DNA of 64,000 nt from positions 20,046,001-20,110,000 of the forward strand of contig AP031357.1 of NCBI GenBank assembly GCA_037833965.1. Direction: 5' to 3'. The first letter of the stretch is position 1. Each line of letters opens with the position of its first letter. The position numbers and the translations under genes were made by a program. The notes beneath the pieces were generated by a model, which was not told where the DNA came from, did not search any database, and saw only the letters and a program-made list of their open reading frames with translations. Source of the stretch: Marchantia polymorpha subsp. ruderalis. Its lineage: Eukaryota; Streptophyta; Marchantiopsida; Marchantiales; Marchantiaceae. Below are positions 1-10,300 of this stretch, in pieces.

Positions 1-1
1 C

Positions 2-1069
2 CATCTTCGAAGCTATATCTCCCGGCGCTCTGTCCGTAGTCACTCGTCGGATGCCCTTTTTCTTCGCTGACCCATGCTTCTTCCTCTTCTTCTCCTCCTC
101 CGACGATGAGGTTTCCTCTTCTTCGGATGAAGAACGGTTCTCGTCCGAAGACGATTCCTCCGATGACGGAGTTGTACCTCTACGCCGTCTTCGCCCTCCT
201 TTCGGTTTGCGCTCCTTCGACTCCCGTCTCTCTCTCCCTCTTCGGTTGAGAGTGGAAGTTTCGAAGGCTTCTGCCGATGCAATCACATCCTCAATAGTGT
301 CGCACTTGCTGCGTCGGCAAAAAGTCTCCATCTCCCGAGTTAAACCGGTCACGTACCAATCCACAGCTTGTTGTACCGAGAAAGGGGACCCTGGTCCTGT
401 TTTCGGTATTCTGTCGAGGAGGTCCATAAACCTCTCAGTGTAGTCACGCAGACTCTCCTTCTTCTCTCGCTGCAAATTACGTAACTTCGTCAAAACCCGG
501 CTGTCGTAGCCGAGCTCGCGAAAGCGACGAAGGAACTTCTCCTTCAGCTGGGCCCATGTTGTCAACCCAGTCGGATCGATGCTCTCGTGATTATACCAAC
601 TCCTCGCTTTCTTCCGCAGAAGGCTTGGAAAGATCCTTAGTCGGTCGTCGTCTGCGATCTCGCGATTGGCAATAGACACCGACTCGAATAACTTGATGTA
701 TGAATCTGCATCGTCGTCATCCCCACTCCCTTTGTACTTCGGGTAGGAATGTTTAGTAATCGGCTGAGGTAGCCGCACATTGGCTTGTCCGTCCGCCATC
801 AGTGTGTCTGTCGACGGTCCTCGGGCGGTCGGTTGTACTTCACTAGGCGGGTCCGTGCAAGGAATATCTAGTAGAACTGTAAGCACCAAGTTTGGTTCCG
901 AGTCGCCGGGGGTAGGTTCCCCAAGGATGTCGGCCGAACTAGGCTTAGGTACTCTTTTTGGTGTTTTCTTGGTTTGACGCCGTGTCTCTTCCACGGCCTT
1001 CTCTGAATCTCGTCGGAACTTGCGGACAGCTCTAGCACTTAGGTTGCTCCCGCCAGCCCCAGTCGACAT
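2..1069 (-). CDS. Ty3/gypsy-type retrotransposon gag, 5' part (runs off the window)
   Basis: The minus-strand frame is open from an ATG at 1069 to the window edge, 356 codons with no stop. Gag forms the retrotransposon's intracellular particle and packages its RNA. Residues about 115-245 look like the plant Retrotrans_gag domain: an aspartate run, a RSWY motif near residue 155, WAQLKEKFLRRF near 172, and LRDYTERFMDLLDRIP near 209. A charged Ser/Glu/Arg-rich linker follows (about residues 275-345). No zinc knuckle is seen before the edge, so the gag-pol continues outside the window. A primer-binding-site-like sequence lies 48 bp upstream of the ATG, which fixes the orientation. It could be intact or broken further on. 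The family call rests on the motifs and the PBS, not on a search. Confidence 0.8.
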   Translation of the reverse strand, partial: MSTGAGGSNLSARAVRKFRRDSEKAVEETRRQTKKTPKRVPKPSSADILGEPTPGDSEPNLVLTVLLDIPCTDPPSEVQPTARGPSTDTLMADGQANVRLPQPITKHSYPKYKGSGDDDDADSYIKLFESVSIANREIADDDRLRIFPSLLRKKARSWYNHESIDPTGLTTWAQLKEKFLRRFRELGYDSRVLTKLRNLQREKKESLRDYTERFMDLLDRIPKTGPGSPFSVQQAVDWYVTGLTREMETFCRRSKCDTIEDVIASAEAFETSTLNRRGRERRESKERKPKGGRRRRRGTTPSSEESSSDENRSSSEEEETSSSEEEKKRKKHGSAKKKGIRRVTTDRAPGDIASKM

Positions 1070-1116
1070 TCACCGAGCATGGCTGCTCGTAAAAACCCCG
1101 GTGTTGACGCAACTGT

Positions 1117-1133
1117 CCCCCGGCAGCGGCGCC
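1117..1133 (-). promoter_or_regulatory. Retrotransposon primer-binding site
   Basis: On the minus strand the sequence reads TGGCGCCGCTGCCGGGG. This closely resembles the TGGCGCCGTTGCCGGGG primer-binding site of plant Athila/Tat-type Ty3/gypsy elements. It lies between a short T-run (end of the LTR) and the gag ATG at 1069, as expected for the start of minus-strand DNA synthesis. Confidence 0.7.
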
Positions 1134-1144
1134 AAAAAAGAAGT

Positions 1145-2160
1145 TGTCGGCTTCTTATGTAATAACCCACTAAAGGCTAAAACTGCAATATAGTGGTAGA
1201 AAGGTCGAACCCACAGGGACAGAGGAACACACAGGGTACAAAGTGTCACGTTTTAACAGACTATTGAGGAGTTTGAATTCTCAGGCAACTGTCACTCCCA
1301 GAAATACTGCAAGTGTCCACTCGGAGCGCACTCGGAGGTCGCACAGTGCAGCGTAACACACACACACACACACACCTGAAACTACAGAAACACAACCCAG
1401 AGATCCGTTAGGACCTCTACTTCAAGATTTCAGGGGGAAAGTCTCTCACGAGCACACTCGGCAAAGCTGCGGGCAGTGACTTCCAACTCCGGCTTTTACA
1501 ACGCTTCCACTAGCTTGCTGCTAGTGTAGGAAACCCGGTTTGGACTGCCTACTTCGGATCGAAGTCACTCATACGCGGTGAACAACACTCTCAACTCACA
1601 AAACGCGCAGAGAACACAGGTCCACACTGAAGGACTCACTGTGAAACGTTCCAGTAACACAACAACAGTCTATTGAAGAGTTTGAATTCTCAGGCACTTG
1701 TCATTCCCAGAAATACTACAGGGGTTACCCTCAAGGCACCTGCTGCAGCGTAACCTGAATTTACAACCAAGGCTTACACGAAGTAGCAAAACTTCACTTT
1801 GGCATTCAGGGGAAAAATCCCAAGGAGTACAATCAGAAAGAAACACTCGAAGGTGTAGGGGCGAAACTGTTCAAGTATCTAACTAGTCACTGGCTCTGAG
1901 CATCGGCAGTCACCCGCAGGTGCAGATCCGAACTACTCAAGTCTCTAACCAATGTACTAGCTCTGAACATTCGGCCGAAGGCCTTCAGCTACAAAATGCG
2001 GAACGCTAAGTTGTAACTCCTCGTGCGTGGTGACAGAACTCAAGGACACAAACACGCAAAGGAAATGGGTTCCTGATCTGCACTTCTGATGGGAAAGAAC
2101 CCCAGGCAAAACGCCTGGAACTATTTTATACCTTCTAAGTCCTACCTAGCACTACACTGC
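1145..2160 (-). repeat. LTR/leader of the gypsy-type element (outer boundary uncertain)
   Basis: The inner LTR end is placed at 1145, where the minus strand would end in ACA shortly before the primer-binding site. The segment is non-coding and internally repetitive. A block at about 1255-1335 recurs at about 1664-1750 (offset near 409 bp; shared words such as GTTTGAATTCTCAGGCA and CCCAGAAATACT). A second, shorter block recurs within 1870-1985. A (CA)n tract sits at about 1352-1376. A minus-strand TATA box at 2124-2130 would make 2095 down to 1145 the transcribed R-U5 part. The outer LTR end is not visible because the partner LTR is outside the window. Confidence 0.55.
2121..2130 (-). promoter_or_regulatory. 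Candidate LTR TATA box
   Basis: The minus strand reads TATAAAATAG. It is positioned to start transcription near 2095 and run through the leader, primer-binding site and gag. It lies only 37 bp beyond the stop codon of the 1050-codon ORF. A small hairpin (CCAGGC/GCCTGG) at 2102-2118 lies just downstream. This is a motif match only. Confidence 0.4.
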
Positions 2161-2166
2161 ACTACG

Positions 2167-5100
2167 CTACACGCCTGCACGGAACCACGCTACACTACAC
2201 TCCGCGGAACCTGTGCTACGTCTCCTGCGCGGCCGACTGCCGCGCACTAGCTCCCTACCCTGCCACTCTTCCGCTCGACTACGCAGTCCCAACCGCTGCA
2301 ACGCCGCGGACACCTCCCCCTCGAGGGCGGACATGGTATCCTGTGCCTTCGACAGAAAGGCCTCGAGCTTCTTTGCTACCTTCCGCCGACTCCTACTGTC
2401 GCCTGACAACAACCCGGCTGCGCGCAATTCAAACTCACGCAGTGTGAGTTTCTCCTGCGCCTTCACTTCCCAGTGGGCGTAGCCCTTGAGACAGTGGGCG
2501 ACTCGCTTCGCCGTCTCCACCTTCGTGCGATCCGCCTCCTTCCTGCGATCCTCTTCAATGGTCACTAATTGCGATTCGGCTTCAGCACGTTGCGCCCTCA
2601 ATTCGCCACACTCTGACTGTAAACTGCGGATTAATTCTTCATCCGCCTGCCGTGCGAGCTGACATTGTTCCAACAACCGCGTCTGTCGCACGAGCTCCTC
2701 TGACAAAATCCGATTCTGGGCCTGCTCAAAATCGAGTGCTTCCTTGACCTTCACCTGCTCCTTGGTGAGCTCGCCCAGTTTCTCATCCTTCATCTTCTCG
2801 GAGTGCTTGTAGAATTTCTGATTAAGCTTGTACTGTCCCCACAAGCACTCATGCTTCTCCTTCAAGTCCCTCAACTCCTGGTCCACTCTAGCTAATAGCT
2901 TGCTGGTGTGGACTTTAGTGCGAGTCCGCCTGCGCACTAACTCGATGTAAGATCCCGGCTGGAGTGGGTCGGCGTATTTATCGACCTTGCGATCCAAGTA
3001 CCGCAGCAACGGAATCACCTGCTCAGAGAGCGCCGCCGCCGGCGCTCCAACAATTTCCTCCTCCTCCTCCTCGGTGTCTTCTGCTCCTGACATTTCTTCC
3101 GTGGAGCCTCCGTCCTCATCATCCGAGTGGAGAATTTCAGTCGCCATTGATTGCGTCGGCGACTGCCCCGAGTGGGGCTGCACGTCCTCGACGTGTGCTG
3201 CCTGCGAAGGCACGGCTGCAGCCTCGCTGCTCGTCGCCAAAATGTCTAAGGCGGAAGGCGAATGTATCCGAGCGGCATCCCCGTCGCTCGCTGGTTGATT
3301 GCCCACCGCATTCTCTCTGTCGCCGTCGTCCGTCGCCGAAGGCGATCGAGCGGAGGGTGGCTGCGCGGGGTTGGATTGCGCATCGCGCATCGAGATGTCG
3401 TCCCGCAGACAGTCACTCCGCTCCTCCGTCTGCTGCTCCCTTGATCGGTCCGTGGGGGCTGTGCCCGGCCCGTGCGCAGGCGCATGTGCCGGCGCCTTGT
3501 CCGCCGCAGGCGTAGCGCCGTGGACATCTATCGCCGAAGGCGACATGGCCGGGGGCCGCACGCCCGATGCTCCTTGGCCTATAGGCCCTACCGCCGAAGG
3601 CGCATCTATCGGCGTACTTCCCGCCGATGGTGCGGCCTCCGCACGCTCTCTGCTCGTATCCCCTCGGCTCGAAGGCCCTGGCGCCGAAGGCGCGAATTGC
3701 GGCGCGTGGTGCGCCGGAGGGTCTGGCCCCGAGGGCCGGTGTCTCGTAGGCGGTTCTTCCGCCGGCTCCTTCCCCTTCCTACGTTGGAACGGGGGTGATT
3801 CTTGCCTGTGCACAGGCGGCACGTGTGGAGGTGTTCTGTGCACAGGCGACCTGTGCACAGGCGACCTGTGCACAGGCGAGCGCCTGTGCACAGGCGGACT
3901 GCTCCTTCCCACGCGTAAGCGTAGATCCACGTCCACTTGTGTTCGCCGATCCGCGGAGGCTCGTCCGTCCGCGGAGGTTCGCCTGTGCGCAAACGGAACA
4001 TCTGTCCGCATCGCACGTGGTAACTCCGGAGGCCCTTGGCCCGTAGGCGGCCTCTCTCCCGACGAGGTTGCAGCGTGGCCCGTCGCTCCTGCGGTCGTCC
4101 GCGCTTCCTCTCGTCTCTCTGGCGACGCACTTCCTATCTCCGTCGCAATCGTCGCCGTGTCTGCACTGTCAGCTGGCAACACCAGTCTGCGTGCCTTCTG
4201 CTTCGGCCGGCTGTATGGCTCGCACAGCGGCCGCGGTCGAATGGGAACAGAGAGTTCTTGATGCTGCTCCTCTTCGGCCTCTTCCCTCCATCGCCGCTTC
4301 CGCGGCACTCGCGCTGCAGGGGTGTGTCTCCCTTCGTCTCTCCGTCTTGATGGGGTAGAAGTCGGTGACTCCTCCGCATCAGTGTCGACCTCGTTCTCCC
4401 GCACATACTTCCCGGGATGGTCGATGGACAATGGCGGAAAATGTTCAAGCTCCGCCGCTGTCAAACAATTCCGCTGTCGATAAAAATTGATGAGGAAAGG
4501 AGAAAGATGGTTTAGCGTTCCCCCCTTCTCCTCAAACGCGTGCTGTCGCATCACTCTGTGCAGGATGCTCGCCCAGTGAATTGGAGTTCCCTCGATGACG
4601 CACTCCACAAAAGAGACCTGCCACAATGTGATGTAGCAGGCGCGGTGCGGCTGCAGTAATTGCATCAGCGCCGCGGACAAAGTCCGGCGAAATCGATCTT
4701 TGTAATCACGGGTCCTGTACCCATTCTTGGTAGACCTCCCGGTCTTGAACAGCTCCACAAATTGCGCTTCTTCTTGCTTGGTCACCTTGATGCTCTCGCT
4801 GTCGAAAAGGAGATGCCCTGGCATGCCAGCACATCTTCCCAACGCCTGCGCCCAATCTTGGACTGTCCACCGGTCAACATGCGGACGCAATCCGCGCGAG
4901 GGTGGTCCCTGTGGCTCTAGCCACTCGCGCACCATATTCGCGCAGATGTAATTCCATCCCCATAGCAAGAAATCGAGCTTTCTTGCTATTAAGCGCTCTT
5001 CGAAAGCGCGCAGCCCGTTCTGCGGCAGGCGAAGTGGCACCATCCGCAATCTGCTCGGTCTCGTCATTGCGTTCCTGGGGTTCGCTCGCCCGCTCATTCT

Positions 5101-5319
5101 ACTTCCGCACTGTCCGCGTTTCTTTCTCTCTCGGCAAACTCTAATCGCTCTCAATTCCAAATCACGCGCACTCACTTCTCCCTCAATCAACAAGAAATCT
5201 ACTGAGCGACGACGACGAGAATGTTCCGCAGCCAGCAGATGGATGCGCGCAGCGCGCACAAGAGATTGGAATCGCGAATTCAAGAATGGGACGCTCTCCG
5301 CCGCCCGGTCGAAGGTCAT
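2167..5319 (-). CDS. 1050-aa transposon-associated protein of unknown function, with C-terminal coiled coil
   Basis: This is the longest intact frame in the window, starting at ATG 5319 and ending with TAG at 2167-2169. I do not recognise a named family. Residues about 90-320 look globular (many Trp/Leu; motifs such as WTVQDWAQALGRCAG, FKTGRSTKNGYRTRDYKD and GTLNHLSPFLINFYRQR). They resemble proteins repeated in plant transposons, an impression not confirmed by search. Residues about 320-760 are low-complexity, rich in Arg, Pro, Ala and Ser. They include repeats SPVHR SPVHR SPVHR near 470-500, encoded directly by CGCCTGTGCACAGGCG-type palindromes. Residues about 735-765 are acidic, and about 800-1000 form a long heptad-rich coiled coil. 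It lies on the same strand as and upstream of the LTR TATA box, PBS and gag, so it may be an accessory ORF of that element or part of a neighbouring one. Confidence 0.6.
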   Translation of the reverse strand: MTFDRAAESVPFLNSRFQSLVRAARIHLLAAEHSRRRRSVDFLLIEGEVSARDLELRAIRVCRERKKRGQCGSRMSGRANPRNAMTRPSRLRMVPLRLPQNGLRAFEERLIARKLDFLLWGWNYICANMVREWLEPQGPPSRGLRPHVDRWTVQDWAQALGRCAGMPGHLLFDSESIKVTKQEEAQFVELFKTGRSTKNGYRTRDYKDRFRRTLSAALMQLLQPHRACYITLWQVSFVECVIEGTPIHWASILHRVMRQHAFEEKGGTLNHLSPFLINFYRQRNCLTAAELEHFPPLSIDHPGKYVRENEVDTDAEESPTSTPSRRRDEGRHTPAARVPRKRRWREEAEEEQHQELSVPIRPRPLCEPYSRPKQKARRLVLPADSADTATIATEIGSASPERREEARTTAGATGHAATSSGERPPTGQGPPELPRAMRTDVPFAHRRTSADGRASADRRTQVDVDLRLRVGRSSPPVHRRSPVHRSPVHRSPVHRTPPHVPPVHRQESPPFQRRKGKEPAEEPPTRHRPSGPDPPAHHAPQFAPSAPGPSSRGDTSRERAEAAPSAGSTPIDAPSAVGPIGQGASGVRPPAMSPSAIDVHGATPAADKAPAHAPAHGPGTAPTDRSREQQTEERSDCLRDDISMRDAQSNPAQPPSARSPSATDDGDRENAVGNQPASDGDAARIHSPSALDILATSSEAAAVPSQAAHVEDVQPHSGQSPTQSMATEILHSDDEDGGSTEEMSGAEDTEEEEEEIVGAPAAALSEQVIPLLRYLDRKVDKYADPLQPGSYIELVRRRTRTKVHTSKLLARVDQELRDLKEKHECLWGQYKLNQKFYKHSEKMKDEKLGELTKEQVKVKEALDFEQAQNRILSEELVRQTRLLEQCQLARQADEELIRSLQSECGELRAQRAEAESQLVTIEEDRRKEADRTKVETAKRVAHCLKGYAHWEVKAQEKLTLREFELRAAGLLSGDSRSRRKVAKKLEAFLSKAQDTMSALEGEVSAALQRLGLRSRAEEWQGRELVRGSRPRRRRSTGSAECSVAWFRAGV
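3800..3900. repeat. Cluster of CCTGTGCACAGG palindromes inside the long ORF
   Basis: TGTGCACA cores lie at 3807-3814, 3837-3844, 3852-3859, 3867-3874 and 3885-3892, mostly flanked by CC/GGCG. The copy at 3881-3896 is the full 16-bp perfect palindrome CGCCTGTGCACAGGCG. Three copies are spaced exactly 15 bp apart, which keeps the reading frame and yields tandem SPVHR pentapeptides on the minus strand. Related hairpins with a GAA loop (CGCCGAAGGCG) occur at about 3531, 3591 and 3683. Confidence 0.85.
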
Positions 5320-6650
5320 GGTCGTCTCTTGGTCGTGAAGAACGTCTCACTTGATGGCCGCGCCGGCTGTACGCTGGAACGGTCTTCGCTCTCACGCGCG
5401 GCTTCACGCTCCGCCGTCGTCGATTAAACTCTCACGCTCGAATTGGCGGATTTGAACTCCGCGAGCGTGTCACCCTCCGGACATGGGGGCGTAGCGCCGA
5501 AGGCGAGTTTTCCGCCTTGCGCGGTACACTTGTTCGTACCGCCCCTCGGCCAATCTCCTTCTGCCTTGACGCGTGCGTCCGTATGTCGGACGAAAATTCA
5601 ACTCCTGCCTGTGCGCAGGCAGGGGCCTCGGCGGATTCTCCGCCGGCGCGGAACTTGAACATCCTCCTGTGCACAGGCGTTCGCCTGTGCGCAGGCGAAT
5701 TCCGTCCGCGGCGCCGCGCTGGCGCGGAAGGCGTTGACCGTGGTCAGCCGTCTCCGTCCAGTCTGTCCGTTCCTTGTCTCTCCGTCGGCGCTTCCGCCGC
5801 CGCAACTCCGTCCGTCCAAGAGCGCATCCACCCGTGCCGTCCGCATGGTCCGTACCGATTGGATTACTCTGGCGGTCTTCCGACGTACGCTGCGCTGCGC
5901 TGGCGCGGAAGGCGCCGTACACTTTCTACCTCACAAGGCGCATTTCTAGGGCCCAAGGCGGATTTCCCGCCGACGCCGAAGTGCCTGTGCACAGGCGAAC
6001 GCCTGTGCGTAGGCGGACTTCGCGCCTTCCCTAACCCTACTTCGCCTGTGCACAGGCGAACGCCTTCGTCCGCGCATAGGACAAAACTTGAATCCCCCTT
6101 CCGCGCAGGCGGAATTCGCGCCGGTGGCGAACTCCTTCCGCCGCAGGCGACCGCCTCCGTTTCTTCCAGTAGCGATAACTCCCTAAGTCCTCGTCCGTTC
6201 CAAGCGTTCTTGGGCTCGTTGGAATCAGCGCGTCGAGCTCTTTCCAACGGGATCCAAACTTGGTCAAGGCGCCCGAGGGTTACCTAATTACGAGGGTTTC
6301 CCTACAGCCGCGGACGCAACCTCCGAAGGCGGGTTTTGCGCCTTGCGCCGTAGAGATCCTAACTGCGGAGCTCGCAGGGAGGGTGGTGCCTGACCTTACT
6401 ACTGCACCCCAAATCCCAGATTCTACAAGATCCCTCGAGAATCCCCGCGATCTTCCGGATTCACTCTGTTTTGATGTACCGAAGGCTATTTACAATGCTG
6501 CCGGGGTACAGTTTTCCAAAAATGTTTTAATTTCCTCAAAATTGCCAAAAGTGGGGTACCACAACACTGCACTATGCTATGCGCCTGCACGGAACCACAC
6601 TACACCTGAGGAGTCAGCGGCTGCCTTCGCCTCTAACTTACAACCTAAAT

Positions 6651-6670
6651 CTAACCCTAACCCTAAATCT
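6651..6670. repeat. Short telomere-like repeat
   Basis: The sequence reads TCTAACCCTAACCCTAAATC: two CCCTAA units and one CCCTAAA-like unit, next to further degenerate CTAA repeats. The plant telomere unit is CCCTAAA. It is too short to call an interstitial telomere and may be chance. Confidence 0.4.
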
Positions 6671-6774
6671 CAATCCTAAGCCTACTGTACAGAGCCGCCA
6701 GCGCCTTTTCATCCAAGATCTGAGTCTGAAAATTTGCAAGCATGCGTGGCCGGCCGAGATCAACGGCCCCACAA

Positions 6775-7036
6775 AATTTCAGATCCATCCGACCGTCCAT
6801 CGCAAAGATATGGGCCCCGCCGTTCTGCGTCCCACACTTGACATAATCCCGCCAACTCCCGCCATCGGAAATCTTTTGCCACGTGGCACCGAAGGCCCTT
6901 GAGCCGAAGGCGGATCTTCCGCCGGCTCCTTTCCTTTCCTGCGCTGCACCGGAGGTGAGTCTCGCCTATGCGTAGGCACTCGCCTATGCGCAGGCAGTCT
7001 CCCGTCCGCATGGAGTCGCCTATCTATAACAGTCAC
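6775..7036 (-). pseudogene. Partial copy of the low-complexity part of the 1050-aa ORF
   Basis: The minus-strand translation contains SPPVQRRKGKEPAEDPP. This matches SPPFQRRKGKEPAEEPP in the 1050-aa protein (plus positions about 3735-3805). It is flanked on the N-terminal side by decayed HRR repeats derived from the CCTATGCGCAGGC palindromes. It lacks the globular and coiled-coil parts. It is probably a fragment of a related element copy, or of a duplication that included both the ORF segment and the palindromes. Confidence 0.6.
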
Positions 7037-7340
7037 CCCCGTCGCTCATAACTCACAGATCCCTGCTTCGTTCGTGGCGTTCTTGGGCTCGTTAGAACCA
7101 GCGCGTCGAGTTCTTTCCAACAACACCCTAACTAAGTCAAACCGTTAAGAATTGAGAAAGTTATGACGGTTTTACTCTTCCGCCAAAGGCGTTTGCCTAT
7201 GCACTCGTAGGCGTCCGCGTCCGCGTCGTAAGCCGCCTACTCGCAGGCGTCCGCGTCCGTCCGCGCTGTTGCGCTGGCGCCGAAGGCGCCGTACAAGTTC
7301 CAACCCCGAAGGCGCATTTCTAGGGCCGAAGGCGGATTGT

Positions 7341-10300
7341 AATGACTGTTCGATCACACTCACAAAGACAAAATGCTGAGATCAGGCTAAATGAGGTAGA
7401 GTTGAAGAGACCTTACAAATCAACAACTGGAGCTGCCAACAGATAAAAATACATAAGTCCAGAGTTGCCAGATGCTCTATACCATTCCAGTAGACTCAAC
7501 AACTTGACCCTTTTACTTTCCACGCACATCAACACTCATCACTTCTCAACTTTTGCTCACAAGACATTCATTCCGCTGGAAGCCTGCTTTCAGCCATATT
7601 GTAAAGTTGAGAAATCTCATGCGAGAAAAATAAGGCGCTAAAACTCTACATCTCAAGATGTCACTCGCCGGAGATGCGAATTTCATACCTTCTTCCCATG
7701 TCCGTACGATCTATAGGTTACTTAGTAGAATATATTGCTAGAAAAATATAAATTGCATAAAGGGAGTGTTATAGACATCTCAATATCACTCCATTTGTGC
7801 AATTTATATCTTTAATTGCAATAATATAGAGATTCACCTAGGGTCACCAGCTTATTCTTGACAGTATACTTGAATCATGATAGAAACACTAGGCTTACTT
7901 GGCGATTATGGAGGCATAGAACCTGAAGCGCAGATTTCCCGTGGTCGCATTGGAGTGATTTTTCATTTTGTCTTCGAGCATTCACGGAGCAGCAATGCAT
8001 CCGCGGTGGAGCTTCTTCAGTGGGTGCAGCACCGTGTAGTATCCACACTGAAAATCACTTGTCATCATTCACGATCTCAACTTCTGGAGATGTGCAGTGT
8101 GAGAAGGTGGCCAAGACGGCCAGTTCGTGAGGACGCAGCTGATTCGAGCTTTCTCGTCATACTTGAATCTTACGAATTCGACTTTACTGTAGCCTACCGC
8201 GTTTGCCGTTCCACGAGGAAACAACATGTGATTCTTCGGAGAAATGCATCAAAGTACCAGAACTTCACATTGCTCAGCCAAACCCATTTCTTCCGTCACA
8301 GAGTCCATTGCAAACTATAAAAGAGGGAGTCGAGAGCGGACGAATGAATACGACGGGCACAATTTTTACATTTGTCATACTTCTTCTCCACTTCTCTGGT
8401 GAAAATCCACCCCAATGCAACCACGGGAAAATCTGCTCTTCAAGTTCTAAGAATCCACAGTCGACCAGTGAAGCTCTTCGCAGAGAAAACAAAATCGTGA
8501 CGCTAAAGACGAATCGCGATGATACTGAGAGACCATGAGAGAAGCCATTGATTGTGAAACTGGATGCATGAAACCCGTAAGACCGTACATTCAACAGGGA
8601 CCATGATGAAAGGGAACTGGAGCTCATGGAAGAGCACGGCAGTCTTGACTACAACTATGAGAATGGAAACTGAGCAGAAAACCATGAAACTGGCTGAGCT
8701 AAATGACAACTCTTCTCAAACGTGCTTGTCAATGCCAGTTGGCAACTCGCTTTCGTCGTACTCACAACAATGCGTTGAAGCTCCAACGTCGACTCGATTT
8801 GAATTTTGCAGCTATTTGAACGATAAGGAAAGGTAAGGAAACGGATCGAAGGCTCGTGAATTCCCTTCATTGTGATGAATAGTACGGTTGAAGGCTGCCG
8901 TATATGGTCGGTCCTCCAGCCTGCATTCAATAGTCCAGTTCAAAGTCTGATGTAAGCTCAGTCAGAAACTTCAAACGTTGAAATTAGTACATCTCTTTTT
9001 GTTCCGATTTCTTCATCAGAGTTAATATTATTCTACACTTTTTACACTCGTTCAATACTGGCACTCCGGAACCCGATCATCAGATTCAACTCTGCCGTTT
9101 CTGCTCGCCTGACCCGATCAACTATCACCATGAAACTTAAAACGATGTTCGGAATGAGCGACCCTTGAATCATGGTATAAATGTTTGTATGCATATCATG
9201 TGATGATAGGCATATAGAACACACAATGAACTAATGCAAGAGATGAAACACAAGCAGCATGAATATTCCATAACAATCTTTGATGATATTGAGGCTTACT
9301 CATCTCTGTAACAACAAGATGAAAAAGTAGATGATAGCAAATGTTGCACTGTGTATCATTGAGTGTAAGGGAAGAAAGGACAACGAATATGAAAGTTTGA
9401 TGAGTAAAACATCAATGCCACAACAAGTCATTTACCCATGGACAAAGTTGTTTTAATGTGTACATCATCCACATTGAGTATATAGAAAGGCTTGTTGATA
9501 CAGATTAAGTTAGTAGGACAGGAGGACACTAGTCATATGTTAAACCCTTTATATTGCACAACAAAATTCCTTAAACTTAATCAACACTTTAGTAAGTATA
9601 TTGGTACAGAAAATTTGTAGTTGTTTTACTGTGATAAGAATACAAGTCGAAAGATATTACATTGGTTTCTTGTTGAATTATTGAGGAACATTGTTGAACT
9701 CGAGAATGATGGAACATATTTGGGAACAACTAATCTCAGAGATACGTTGACATTCGTTGTCAAAAGTTAGACACCAAGGTAGTTTCTTAAGGCACCTGAG
9801 CACAATTGAGAGAGGTCTTGATAGCTCACCGACGAGTTTCTTCGTGAATTGTACTACATTCGGTCTAATCTGGTCATCGGAAAGTTACTTACTCCGTAAT
9901 ATTCATAATATTACGACATTTTAACCTTTCAAGAAATGAGAGTTTCATGAATTAAGGACGAATGCATCTGCACTCTCCTTAGCAAGTTTGACCGCAGTCA
10001 GACTCCAATTATGATGAAATTCGAGATTCTAGCTTTGACGATGAAAATTCTACAACATTTCCACCGCATTCTCTTCACCAAGCAAAGAGCTGTATTCAAT
10101 TTCCGTCTTATGCTCGGATAGACTGAAAGAGGTGCTGAAAGTTTTTAGTCGTAGGCTCAATCTGAAGACCCTGAGGATGGTTGCAGTCAGTGCAGGAGCT
10201 GTTCCACAATGCTGTGTTCATTTAGCACTGCATGCAGTGGAGAGTACAAAGGCCGCCTTCCCCATCTTCGGTCCATATGGGAGAAGAATAGCCTTCCCTC

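Larger units (their letters stand above)
5430..7340. repeat. GC-rich non-coding block packed with short palindromes and hairpins
   Basis: No coding frame is convincing here. The segment is dominated by variants of the same palindrome: TGTGCACA or TGTGCGCA cores at 5669-5676, 5686-5693, 5986-5993 and 6047-6054, plus a variant at 5604-5623. The 6041-6060 copy, TTCGCCTGTGCACAGGCGAA, is a perfect 20-bp palindrome. Decayed versions (CCTATGCGCAGGC) lie around 6964-6993. GAA-loop hairpins (GCGCCGAAGGCGC) occur near 5490 and 7277. A 46-bp block at 6204-6249 recurs at 7076-7121, and a block at about 5936-5966 recurs at about 7312-7338. This suggests partial internal duplication. Confidence 0.75.

Noticed and set aside
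3299..4261. 320-codon plus-strand frame with Cys-Thr-Gly repeats
   Set aside because: It is the shadow of the 1050-codon minus frame. The CTG repeats come from the palindromes, which read open in several frames.
3800..6060. CRISPR-like spaced repeats
   Set aside because: The repeated unit is a 16-20 bp palindrome with irregular spacing and no uniform spacers, in a eukaryotic sequence with introns.
5517..6287. 256-codon plus-strand frame in the palindrome block
   Set aside because: The translation consists of palindrome-derived repeats in a GC-rich region without a globular segment, and overlapping minus frames are equally open.
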